Origin: an uncultured bacterium
GTDB lineage: Bacteria > Patescibacteriota > Patescibacteriia > UBA1558 > GWA2-36-10
DNA: 47,926 nt
NCBI GenBank assembly: GCA_903876815.1
Contig: CAIRBL010000087.1
Span: forward strand, 1-47,926
Direction of reading: 5' to 3'
The position numbers were made by a program, and so were the translations under genes. This document shows, piece after piece, positions 1-6,792 of the stretch. The notes beneath the pieces were generated by a model that did not search any database, was not told where the DNA came from, and worked only from the letters and a program-made list of their open reading frames with translations. The first letter of the stretch is position 1; each line of letters opens with the position of its first letter.

Positions 1-1
1 A

Positions 2-1270
2 GCTAGATCACTCACTACCTTTGGAACACTTGCTTCAGATGTAGCGACTGCTGTTTGGGCTAATGGTACAAGATCTCTAACTACCTTTGGTACTTTAGTC
101 TCAGATATTTGGTCTAACCCAACTAGAAGATTGTCAGATAAGATATTGACTAGCGGCGGCAATTTAACTACTGAGGCTTATATGGACACAGCTACCTCGA
201 CAATTATTACTAGAATAAATGCTTTGAATGATATTGCGCCTGAAGATGTTTGGAATTATATCGGTCAAGCAGTGCATGGTGGACAAATTGGTGATTGGAC
301 GGTGACTATGACAGACACGCAACAAATTTTAGCGGGCAATGAATATCGAGTGAAGATTTATACCAAAAATGCTGGCTTAGCAGAAGATGGCTTTACCGCA
401 CCTTTGATTACCATCTATGATGTTAATCGTAATGTAGTTGTCTCTAGTGTGCCAATGACAGATATTGGCGTTGGTCAATATGAGTACGTGTATTCTGTGG
501 CTGATGGCGCTGCTCAAGGTGTCTGGGAAACCATAGTAAACACAGAAGTTATAGAAGATTCCGTGGTGGTTATTAGTGATTATTGGGAAGTTAGAGGTGC
601 TCCAGCTCAGGTCATTGTCAATAGCATGAGTGATACTACTGTGCCAGTTGTCAGTGCTTATACCACTATTACCAACGAAGGTTCAGGCGGCTACGAGTAT
701 TTATATGAATGGTGCGTAGTCAGTCAGGCAAACAATCCTTGCGGTGGCGGTGACGACGTCTTTTATGCTTCAGCAGCTAAATATATTCAAGCTAGTGAAG
801 ACTGGAATACAAATTTGACGGCTGATGTGCCAAATCCAGGTAATTATTATTTTAAAGTAGTGGTCTATTTTGGTAGCGAATCTTCTGGTGCATCTCGTAG
901 CTTTACAGCTGTAGCTGAAAACGTTGGCCCATCTTGTGGTGATAATAGTTGTAACAATGGAGAGACTTGTAGCTCGTGTTCTGCTGATTGTGGTCAATGT
1001 AACAACAACGGCGGAGGTGGCGGCGGCGGAGGTGGCGGAGTGCCACCACCAGTGAACCCTCCTCCTGGTGAAGCTTGTGACAATATTCACAATAATCCTG
1101 GCGATATGAATGTGGATAGTCATGTAAATTCCGTTGACTTCTCTATTTTGCTATATTTCTGGCGCACCTTAGCACCATTTAGCAATAGCCATGTAGATAT
1201 CAATTGTGATACCAAGGTTGATTCCGTTGACTTCTCTATTTTGCTATATCATTGGGGACAAACATGGTAA
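2..1270 (+). CDS. Repeat-rich surface protein with C-terminal dockerin (5' partial)
   Basis: The reading frame is open from the window edge, so the gene starts upstream. The first codons hold a 22-residue tandem repeat (RSLTTFGTL..., copies starting at bases 5 and 71) like those in long repetitive surface proteins. A beta-rich region follows, then a Cys-rich segment with CGDNSCNNGETC, a Gly/Pro linker near 1005-1065 and a terminal region of about 57 residues. That last part has two near-identical calcium-loop repeats, GDMNVDSHVNSVDFSILLYFW and VDINCDTKVDSVDFSILLYHW, the hallmark of a type I dockerin. Dockerins bind cohesin domains, and the next two genes encode cohesin-like proteins. The ligand of the N-terminal part is unknown. 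It is probably exported, but the signal peptide lies outside the window. Confidence 0.85.
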   Translation, partial: ARSLTTFGTLASDVATAVWANGTRSLTTFGTLVSDIWSNPTRRLSDKILTSGGNLTTEAYMDTATSTIITRINALNDIAPEDVWNYIGQAVHGGQIGDWTVTMTDTQQILAGNEYRVKIYTKNAGLAEDGFTAPLITIYDVNRNVVVSSVPMTDIGVGQYEYVYSVADGAAQGVWETIVNTEVIEDSVVVISDYWEVRGAPAQVIVNSMSDTTVPVVSAYTTITNEGSGGYEYLYEWCVVSQANNPCGGGDDVFYASAAKYIQASEDWNTNLTADVPNPGNYYFKVVVYFGSESSGASRSFTAVAENVGPSCGDNSCNNGETCSSCSADCGQCNNNGGGGGGGGGGVPPPVNPPPGEACDNIHNNPGDMNVDSHVNSVDFSILLYFWRTLAPFSNSHVDINCDTKVDSVDFSILLYHWGQTW

Positions 1271-1284
1271 TAATATATAAATAA

Positions 1285-2175
1285 ATGTTGAATAAAAAAA
1301 TTACAATTATCTTTAGTGTATTAGCTTTATTTCTTTGCCAGATTTTAGCAAATACGACTTTGGCAGCACAAACTAGTTTTAGTCTACAGACTGAATCGGT
1401 GCGTAGAGGGGACGTGATAGTAGCAGAGCTATCTTTGCAGGAGCTAGAGCAGACCATCAATGCTATGGATGGCTACATCAGTTTTGACCCAAATTTTCTC
1501 AAAGTAGAAGACGTTAGTATTGGTAATTCAATTTTTACTTTGTGGCCAAGGACGCCAGTTTTTTCTAATGACAATGGCCGGATTATTTTTACTGGTGGCA
1601 TACCAGGCGGTTTAAAAAACACCAAAGGTAAAGTATTGAGAATTGTTTTTTTAGCCAAAAATACTGGTGAGACCTCAATCGCTGTCAGTGATGAATCTGT
1701 CTTGTATCTCAATGATGGTCAAGGCACAAAACTCAGCCCAAATAACATTGCTTTAGATTTGAGTATTGCAGAGGCAGATGAAAATGTGCCGACACAAAAT
1801 AATTGGAACGAACAATTGGTTAATGACAAAACTGGACCAGAAAATTTGATAGTTCAGCTTGGTCGCGACGCTTCTATTTTTGACGGACGTTATTTTATCA
1901 GCTTTTTTGCACAAGACAAAGAAACAGGTATAGATCATTATGAAGTCAAGGAAGGCGAAAAAGATTTTGCTTATTCAGAAAGCCCATATATATTAAATGA
2001 TCAACAATTAAAGAGTAAGGTTTTTGTCAAAGCCATCGATAAAGCTGGTAATGCAACGATAGTAGAATTTAAAACAAAAGTTAGTTTCTACGCTCAGCCT
2101 TGGTTTGCTATTTTAATCGCCATATTAGTAGTAGCGGGTATTATCTGGAAATTGAAGAAGAAAAAAATAAAATAA
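1285..2175 (+). CDS. Membrane-anchored cohesin-domain protein
   Basis: 296 aa. Residues 1-28 form a signal peptide ending TTLAAQ. Residues 29-145 resemble a cohesin fold: alternating beta strands, GYISFDPNFLKVEDVSI, then a GSIF/GNSIF-type turn, a GG.P segment and GKVLRIVFLAKNTGE. A second beta domain (about 175-265) has DKETGIDHYEV and AIDKAGNA, as in Ig-like surface repeats. One transmembrane helix at about 272-289 and a Lys-rich tail close the protein, so the cohesin would face outward. It starts 14 nt after the dockerin gene, probably in the same operon, which suggests a physical partner. Cohesin assignment is from fold pattern only; a generic cohesin-like adhesin domain is the alternative. 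Confidence 0.75.
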   Translation: MLNKKITIIFSVLALFLCQILANTTLAAQTSFSLQTESVRRGDVIVAELSLQELEQTINAMDGYISFDPNFLKVEDVSIGNSIFTLWPRTPVFSNDNGRIIFTGGIPGGLKNTKGKVLRIVFLAKNTGETSIAVSDESVLYLNDGQGTKLSPNNIALDLSIAEADENVPTQNNWNEQLVNDKTGPENLIVQLGRDASIFDGRYFISFFAQDKETGIDHYEVKEGEKDFAYSESPYILNDQQLKSKVFVKAIDKAGNATIVEFKTKVSFYAQPWFAILIAILVVAGIIWKLKKKKIK

Positions 2176-2185
2176 AATATTTTGC

Positions 2186-2225
2186 AAAACAACCTTGTAA
2201 ATAAAAATGCAAGGTTGTTTTTTTA
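2186..2225 (+). terminator. Intrinsic terminator of the dockerin/cohesin operon
   Basis: A 12-bp perfect stem (2186-2197 with 2210-2221, core ACAACCTTG/CAAGGTTGT) with a 12-nt loop runs into a T tract. Confidence 0.8.
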
Positions 2226-2242
2226 TTTACTCAGAAATGCTA

Positions 2243-2271
2243 TTCATTATTTTTAAAAAATGTTGTATAAT
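2243..2271 (+). promoter_or_regulatory. Putative promoter of the second cohesin gene
   Basis: TATAAT at 2266-2271 with a weak -35 (TTCATT, 2243-2248) at 17-nt spacing. The predicted leader holds a strong AGGGGG box and a five-codon ORF (see findings). Confidence 0.45.
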
Positions 2272-2309
2272 AAAAACAATTAATAGGGGGAAATGCCATC
2301 ATCTTTATA

Positions 2310-4067
2310 ATGATGCAAAAACAAAAACAAATTAAAAACAGATTTTTTTTCATTTTAGCTTTTACTGCTATCCTTTTTTGTTTACCTCACATAGTTTCGG
2401 CAGCAACAATTTATTTTGCTCCAGCTTCTGGATCTTTTAAAACGGGAGACCTTATCAATGCTAGTGTTTATGTAAATACCCAGTCGCAGGCCATCAATAA
2501 CACCGAAGGCACAATTTATTTTCCAGCAGATACTTTAGAGGTAATTTCCGTTTCCAAGTCAGGATCCATTTTTTCTTTATGGGTAGAAGAGCCGTCTTTT
2601 TCCAATGGCGCCGGCTCAATTAGTTTTAATGGTGGTGTACCAACTCCTGGTTTTACTGGCGCTAGTGGTAAAGTTATTGGCATAGTTTTTAGAGCTAAAA
2701 AAGCTGGCACAGCTTCTACTTATTTTGCTTCAGCTTCTATTCGGGCCAATGATGGTTTTGGTACCAATATTTTGACAGGTACTGGCCAAGCTCAATTTGA
2801 AATCACTAGCACAACTGAGCCACCTCCTCAAGAAGAGCCTAAAGAGGAGCCAAAGGAAGAACCAAAAGAAGAACCGCAAACCAAAACCGTGAGTTCTGCT
2901 ATTAGTTCCAACACACATCCGGATCCGAATAATTGGTACAATAACTCTAGTCCAAGATTGTCTTGGAATTTACCGGCTGGCGTCACGGCTGTCAGAATTT
3001 TGTATAGTGAAAATCCAAATTCACAACCTAGTGTAGTCTATCAGCCAGCTATTAGTAGTAAAGCTTTAGATGGCGTTGGTGATGGTGTATGGTATTTTCA
3101 CTTACAACTCAAGAATGCTAATGGTTGGGGCGCAGTGACACGTTTCCGTTTCCAAATAGATACTGTCAAGCCAAATGATTTTAGCATTAGTGTAGCGGGA
3201 GAACGTGATGACAATGATCCAGTTGGACATTTTATCTTGAGTGCTAATGATGAAACATCAGGCATAGACCATTTTACTATCAAGATTGACAATGGAGAAG
3301 AACAAACATGGCAAGGTAAGAGTGGAGAGGTTTACAATACTTCAATCTTAGGAGTGGGTGAGCACACTTTATTTATCAAAGCTTTTGATAAAGCTGGAAA
3401 TTATTTAGCTGATTCAGTCAGCTTCACGGTTAAGGCTTTAGCAGCCCCAGTTTTCATAGATTATCCGCAAGATTTATTAGCAGGTGATGAGTTTATTGTG
3501 AGGGGTAAGACAAATCCAAATTCACAAGTAACTATTTGGATTGAAAAAGAAGGCGAACAAGCTATCGCCGAAACTGTTACTAGTGACGCAGATGGAAATT
3601 TTATCTTAACTTTAAAAGACGGCTTTAAGAAAGGTATTTATAATATTTGGGCCAGCGTTATTGATGGTCGTGGAGCTCAATCTGACAATTCAGCAAAACT
3701 AACTACTGTTATCAAACAATCTGATGTTTCTAAGATAGGCATGCAGGCGGTGAATTTATTGTCTATTGTGATTATCTTGGTGGCTTTAGTATTATTACTT
3801 GCTTCTTTGAGTCTCTTTGGCTGGCGCAAGGTTTTGGTCTTTAGACGTAAGATTAGAAAAGAAACTAGAGACGCTGAAGAAAAACTACATAAGATGTTTA
3901 ATGTTTTGCGAGATGATATTAGAGAGCAGATTCAAACCATGGAAAGAGCCAAGAATCGCCGAGCTCTAAGTGTGGCAGAAAAGAGAGTGCTCAAAAAACT
4001 ACAGGAGTCTTTAGACAAGACAGAGTTGGAAATGGAAAAAGAAATAAACGACATTGAAAAGATTTAA
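2310..4067 (+). CDS. Large membrane-anchored cohesin/Ig-like protein
   Basis: 585 aa. The signal peptide ends near residue 31 (HIVSAA). Residues 32-150 are a cohesin-like domain paralogous to that of the previous gene (shared pattern: SIF.LW, FSN..G.I.F.GG.P, GKV..IVF.AK). A Pro/Glu linker with EEPKEEPKEEP repeats follows at about 165-190. Three Ig-like beta domains come next; one has ETSGIDHFTIKID and AFDKAGN, another the bacterial Ig pattern TSDADGNFILTL. A transmembrane helix (about 480-505) leads to a cytoplasmic, highly charged coiled coil of about 80 residues. The coiled coil could couple a surface scaffold to something inside the cell; no partner is visible. ATG 2310 is used because it overlaps the stop of a five-codon leader ORF (TAATG); ATG 2313 is also possible. 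Confidence 0.75.
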   Translation: MMQKQKQIKNRFFFILAFTAILFCLPHIVSAATIYFAPASGSFKTGDLINASVYVNTQSQAINNTEGTIYFPADTLEVISVSKSGSIFSLWVEEPSFSNGAGSISFNGGVPTPGFTGASGKVIGIVFRAKKAGTASTYFASASIRANDGFGTNILTGTGQAQFEITSTTEPPPQEEPKEEPKEEPKEEPQTKTVSSAISSNTHPDPNNWYNNSSPRLSWNLPAGVTAVRILYSENPNSQPSVVYQPAISSKALDGVGDGVWYFHLQLKNANGWGAVTRFRFQIDTVKPNDFSISVAGERDDNDPVGHFILSANDETSGIDHFTIKIDNGEEQTWQGKSGEVYNTSILGVGEHTLFIKAFDKAGNYLADSVSFTVKALAAPVFIDYPQDLLAGDEFIVRGKTNPNSQVTIWIEKEGEQAIAETVTSDADGNFILTLKDGFKKGIYNIWASVIDGRGAQSDNSAKLTTVIKQSDVSKIGMQAVNLLSIVIILVALVLLLASLSLFGWRKVLVFRRKIRKETRDAEEKLHKMFNVLRDDIREQIQTMERAKNRRALSVAEKRVLKKLQESLDKTELEMEKEINDIEKI

Positions 4068-4068
4068 A

Positions 4069-4097
4069 AAATACCCCGTCCAGGACGGGGTATTTTA
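4069..4097. terminator. Bidirectional terminator between convergent genes
   Basis: AAATACCCCGTC / GACGGGGTATTT stem with a 3-nt loop, A tract on one side and T tract on the other. It serves the + strand cohesin gene and the - strand M23 gene. Confidence 0.8.
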
Positions 4098-4103
4098 TTT
4101 TGT

Positions 4104-4712
4104 TTATTGACACTGTGTGCCAGGCATACCATTTGAGCCTTGGTAAGTCCACCAAGTAGTAGTATGACTACAAGAGCCGCTATAAGGATCGTTATTTAAG
4201 CCGGTGTATTTTTTAACTTCAAAATGTAAATGTGAGCCAGTAGAATTTCCCGAAGAGCCGACTTGCCCTATATAGGCGCCACACAAAACGGACATAGGAT
4301 AAACGACGGTATCTCTTTTCATATGAGCATAAATAGTTACCCAGCCATTACCATCGGTCATATTGCCTTCATGATCAATGCGAGCGTGATTACCATAGCC
4401 TCCGTTGCCACAAGTACTACCATAAGATCCGATAGTTGGGCATGAATTATATCTATAATATAAGCCACCATGAGCTCCAGCGTAGATATTGTTACCAGTA
4501 TCTGTAGCGAAATCTGTGCCAGCATGACCATTATAATAACCACTGGTACTACAGTTGTATTTTTTAAAAGCAGAGCCAGTCTGATGGTCATACCAGGCAC
4601 TGATGGTAGGTGTGACGCTTAACGGAAGACGAAACAGTGGATCAGCTAGAGCTATTTGAGGCAGGCTCAAAAGTAGCGCTAAAGCACTGAGTATAAAATA
4701 ACTTTTCTTCAT
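4104..4712 (-). CDS. Secreted M23 (LytM-type) metallopeptidase
   Basis: 202 aa with a signal peptide ending ALA (residue 23). The M23 signature is complete: H63-x3-D67 (GHAGTDF), H130 in IYAHM and H161-x-H163 (HLHFE). H63, D67 and H163 are the expected zinc ligands and H130 the catalytic His. The family cleaves peptide bridges of peptidoglycan, so a wall-remodelling role outside the membrane is likely. Six Cys in the mature part could form disulfides. It is the second gene of an operon with the beta-propeller gene (27-nt gap), and that gap is filled by a GC-rich hairpin. The protein is little more than the catalytic domain, with no evident wall-binding domain. Confidence 0.88.
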   Translation of the reverse strand: MKKSYFILSALALLLSLPQIALADPLFRLPLSVTPTISAWYDHQTGSAFKKYNCSTSGYYNGHAGTDFATDTGNNIYAGAHGGLYYRYNSCPTIGSYGSTCGNGGYGNHARIDHEGNMTDGNGWVTIYAHMKRDTVVYPMSVLCGAYIGQVGSSGNSTGSHLHFEVKKYTGLNNDPYSGSCSHTTTWWTYQGSNGMPGTQCQ

Positions 4713-4723
4713 ATAGTTTTTTG

Positions 4724-4739
4724 TCCGGCGAATGCCGGA
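4724..4739 (-). repeat. GC-rich hairpin, copy 1 of a dispersed element
   Basis: TCCGGC-GAAT-GCCGGA forms a perfect 6-bp stem with a 4-nt loop, just 5' of the M23 start codon. A 28-nt context (TTTTGTCCGGCG...GATTATTTA) recurs with two differences at 46640-46667. Confidence 0.6.
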
Positions 4740-5735
4740 TTATTTAATAATTTTACCCTCAAGATCGACATTGATACTTTGTAGCGTCTCTTGGTTTAAT
4801 AAAACATTTAAAGCTTGCCCATTTTTGATCCAAGTTGGTTCTTTGCCGTAAGTGATAAACTTGCTCTCTGTGATAGCAGTTTTATCTGGGTTAAATTTAT
4901 TTATCCAAATAGCATAATCTGAATGATAGACAAGCATGTTACTGTCAGGTGACCAAACAGGCTTTTCTGAAGGCATTGGCACAGCGCCTTTGTCGGTGCT
5001 ATTATAAAGACCAAAGTTTGTGAGTAATGTTTTATTTTGGCCGTCAGCATTAATGATATAGTGTGAGCTCATACCATGGTCAAAATCATTGAGACTAAAA
5101 AAAATAATTTTTTTACCATCAGGCGTCCAAAATGCTCCCCAATCTTCAGATAAATTGGTTATTTTTTTTTCTTCTTTGGTCTGCAAATTTAAAATTGTTA
5201 GACCAAGGGCATTGTCATAATATGGTCCAGTCCAGTCTGGATTAAGTTTTTGGTAAACAAAGAAATTAGTATCTGGTGAAAGATCTGGTTGTAATACTTT
5301 GTCCATGATTTTTTCTTTGCTATTTTTGGCAATATCAAAGCGCCAAAGATCTTGGGCTAAATCAGTAAAATAGGCCAATTTATTTTTTTTATCTAACATT
5401 GCCCAGCGCACTAAAGAGTCAGATATTTTTTGCTCACTCTTATCTAGTAGATTTACTAAATATAAATTAGTGCCACCAATACTTTCGCTTTCTTCTATTT
5501 CTCCTTCCCAAGCCTTACCTACTAAAGCATAGTTAGAATCATAGTCAAATAATATTTTTAAATTAGCCTGATTTGTTAAATTTTTACCCCCCAAAGCTTG
5601 ACTGACGCTTTGTAGCTCACCATTTAAAATAGTTAGCTTTTGCGCTTCAGCTACTTGACGGGGTTTTTGCCATACTACATAGCCTATACCCAAAATAACA
5701 ATTAGCATGAAGCTTAATAATAATTTTAGTTTCAT
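4740..5735 (-). CDS. Membrane-anchored TolB/WD40-like beta-propeller protein
   Basis: 331 aa from ATG 5735. Residues 2-21 form a hydrophobic anchor or signal segment (KLKLLLSFMLIVILGIGYVV) with no clear cleavage site. The rest has propeller-type blades with repeated W.PD / SPD motifs: LQPDLSPDTNFFVYQ, WTPDGKKIIFFS and VWSPDSNMLVYHSD, as in TolB/PD40 proteins. An in-frame upstream ATG would add 26 residues (MATHHHFY...) but would run through a terminator-like hairpin and is judged non-native. It shares a transcript with the M23 peptidase downstream. Function is unknown; envelope sensing or scaffolding is possible. Confidence 0.7.
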   Translation of the reverse strand: MKLKLLLSFMLIVILGIGYVVWQKPRQVAEAQKLTILNGELQSVSQALGGKNLTNQANLKILFDYDSNYALVGKAWEGEIEESESIGGTNLYLVNLLDKSEQKISDSLVRWAMLDKKNKLAYFTDLAQDLWRFDIAKNSKEKIMDKVLQPDLSPDTNFFVYQKLNPDWTGPYYDNALGLTILNLQTKEEKKITNLSEDWGAFWTPDGKKIIFFSLNDFDHGMSSHYIINADGQNKTLLTNFGLYNSTDKGAVPMPSEKPVWSPDSNMLVYHSDYAIWINKFNPDKTAITESKFITYGKEPTWIKNGQALNVLLNQETLQSINVDLEGKIIK

Positions 5736-5754
5736 AAAATGAAGTTTAGTTAAT

Positions 5755-5778
5755 AAAAAACCCAAACTTAAATTTGGG
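5755..5778 (-). terminator. Terminator-like hairpin in the beta-propeller gene leader
   Basis: CCCAAA-6 nt-TTTGGG stem followed on the - strand by six T. It lies 19 nt upstream of ATG 5735 and downstream of a - strand promoter, so it is an attenuator or the end of a short RNA. Confidence 0.55.
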
Positions 5779-5852
5779 CCTGTTGAAATATAAAAATGGT
5801 GGTGCGTGGCCAAAATGGCAACAAGTGCACATAAATGCTTTTCTTCTTTTTT

Positions 5853-5881
5853 ATTGTCTAATAAAATATTTTATTTGTCAA
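5853..5881 (-). promoter_or_regulatory. Putative promoter for the propeller-M23 operon
   Basis: TTGACA (5876-5881), 17-nt spacer, GACAAT (5853-5858). The predicted start is near 5846, about 110 nt before the gene. Confidence 0.5.
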
Positions 5882-5889
5882 ATTTTCAT

Positions 5890-5918
5890 TTTACTTAAAG
5901 GCTAATTTTTAGTATAAT
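5890..5918 (+). promoter_or_regulatory. galU promoter (leaderless type)
   Basis: TTTACT (5890-5895), 17-nt spacer, TATAAT (5913-5918). The predicted start falls on the A of ATG 5925, and no Shine-Dalgarno is present. Confidence 0.6.
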
Positions 5919-5924
5919 ATAAAC

Positions 5925-6785
5925 ATGCAAAAAGTGCGTAAAGCTATTATAGCGGTAGCTGGCTCTGGTACAAGATTATTACCAGCTACCAAGGCTATGC
6001 CCAAAGAAATGTTGCCAATAGTTGATAAGCCAATTATTCAGCTAGTAGTTGAAGAATTAGTAGCTGCTGGTATTGAAGACATTATTTTGGTGACTAAATG
6101 GGATAAAAAACCACTCGAAGATCATTTTGATCATTCTTGGGCCTTAGAATCTGATTTGGCAAAGTCCGGCAAAAAAGAAAAGTTAGCCGAGATTGTAAAA
6201 ATTTCTGAAATGGCTAATTTTATTTATGTCCGTCAAAAAGGCCCATATGGCAACGGCACTCCTATTTTATCAGCAGCCAGCCTCGTCAAAGATGAGCCGT
6301 TTATGTATGTCTGGGGCGATGATTTGGTGAAGTCCAAAGTATCTTTTGCCAAACAAATGCTAGATGATTATCATAAAACTGGACACTTGATGATTGGTGT
6401 GCAAAAAGTACCACGCAACCAAGTTGATAAATATGGTATTGTGAGCTTAAAAGATAAAAAAACCATGCAACTTGATGGTATTATTGAAAAACCAAGTATC
6501 AAGGAAGCACCAAGTCAGCTAGCTGACTTTGGACGTATGGTCTTAAATCAAGAAATTATTGATGTTTTACAGAAAACATCTTTGGGTAAAGGCAATGAGT
6601 TGTGGATAGTAGATGCTATTCGTGATTATATCAAAGCTGGTGGTGCATTTTATGCCAAGGAAATTCAAAATGGAGAATGGCTCACTACTGGTGACCCATG
6701 GAATCTACTCAGAGCTACTTTAGAATACGCTAAAGATAGAAAAGACTTAAAAAATCTTTTGAAAAATTATTTGAAAAAAATTTAG
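5925..6785 (+). CDS. galU: UTP--glucose-1-phosphate uridylyltransferase
   Basis: 286 aa, the normal GalU length. The nucleotidyltransferase signature is at residues 9-35: VAGSGTRLLPATKAMPKEML and PIVDKPIIQ. Further family blocks are GPYGNGTPIL, the metal-binding YVWGDDLV, and GIIEKP. It makes UDP-glucose from UTP and glucose-1-phosphate in the cytoplasm. UDP-glucose could feed cell-surface glycans or the glucan genes at 18-24 kb. The next gene begins 7 nt later. The -10 box ends 6 nt before the ATG, so the mRNA is predicted to be leaderless. Confidence 0.93.
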   Translation: MQKVRKAIIAVAGSGTRLLPATKAMPKEMLPIVDKPIIQLVVEELVAAGIEDIILVTKWDKKPLEDHFDHSWALESDLAKSGKKEKLAEIVKISEMANFIYVRQKGPYGNGTPILSAASLVKDEPFMYVWGDDLVKSKVSFAKQMLDDYHKTGHLMIGVQKVPRNQVDKYGIVSLKDKKTMQLDGIIEKPSIKEAPSQLADFGRMVLNQEIIDVLQKTSLGKGNELWIVDAIRDYIKAGGAFYAKEIQNGEWLTTGDPWNLLRATLEYAKDRKDLKNLLKNYLKKI

Positions 6786-6792
6786 TTTATTT

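Noticed and set aside
1..136. Tandem 66-bp repeat as a possible CRISPR or satellite
   Set aside because: It keeps frame and encodes a degenerate 22-residue protein repeat.
770..1123. Open reading frame on the - strand opposite the dockerin gene
   Set aside because: Antisense shadow of a clear coding region; low-complexity His/Thr/Arg composition.
2881..4067. Separate genes or a frameshift within the large cohesin protein
   Set aside because: One continuous frame with linker, Ig domains, helix and coiled coil; no break seen.
5736..5813. Longer beta-propeller protein starting with a His-rich segment
   Set aside because: The extension crosses a terminator-like hairpin and destroys the N-terminal membrane anchor pattern; ATG 5735 is better.
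5785..5870. TGGTGGTGCGTGG on the + strand resembling a T-box sequence
   Set aside because: No specifier stem, no matching antiterminator/terminator pair and the + strand gene downstream is galU with its own leaderless promoter.
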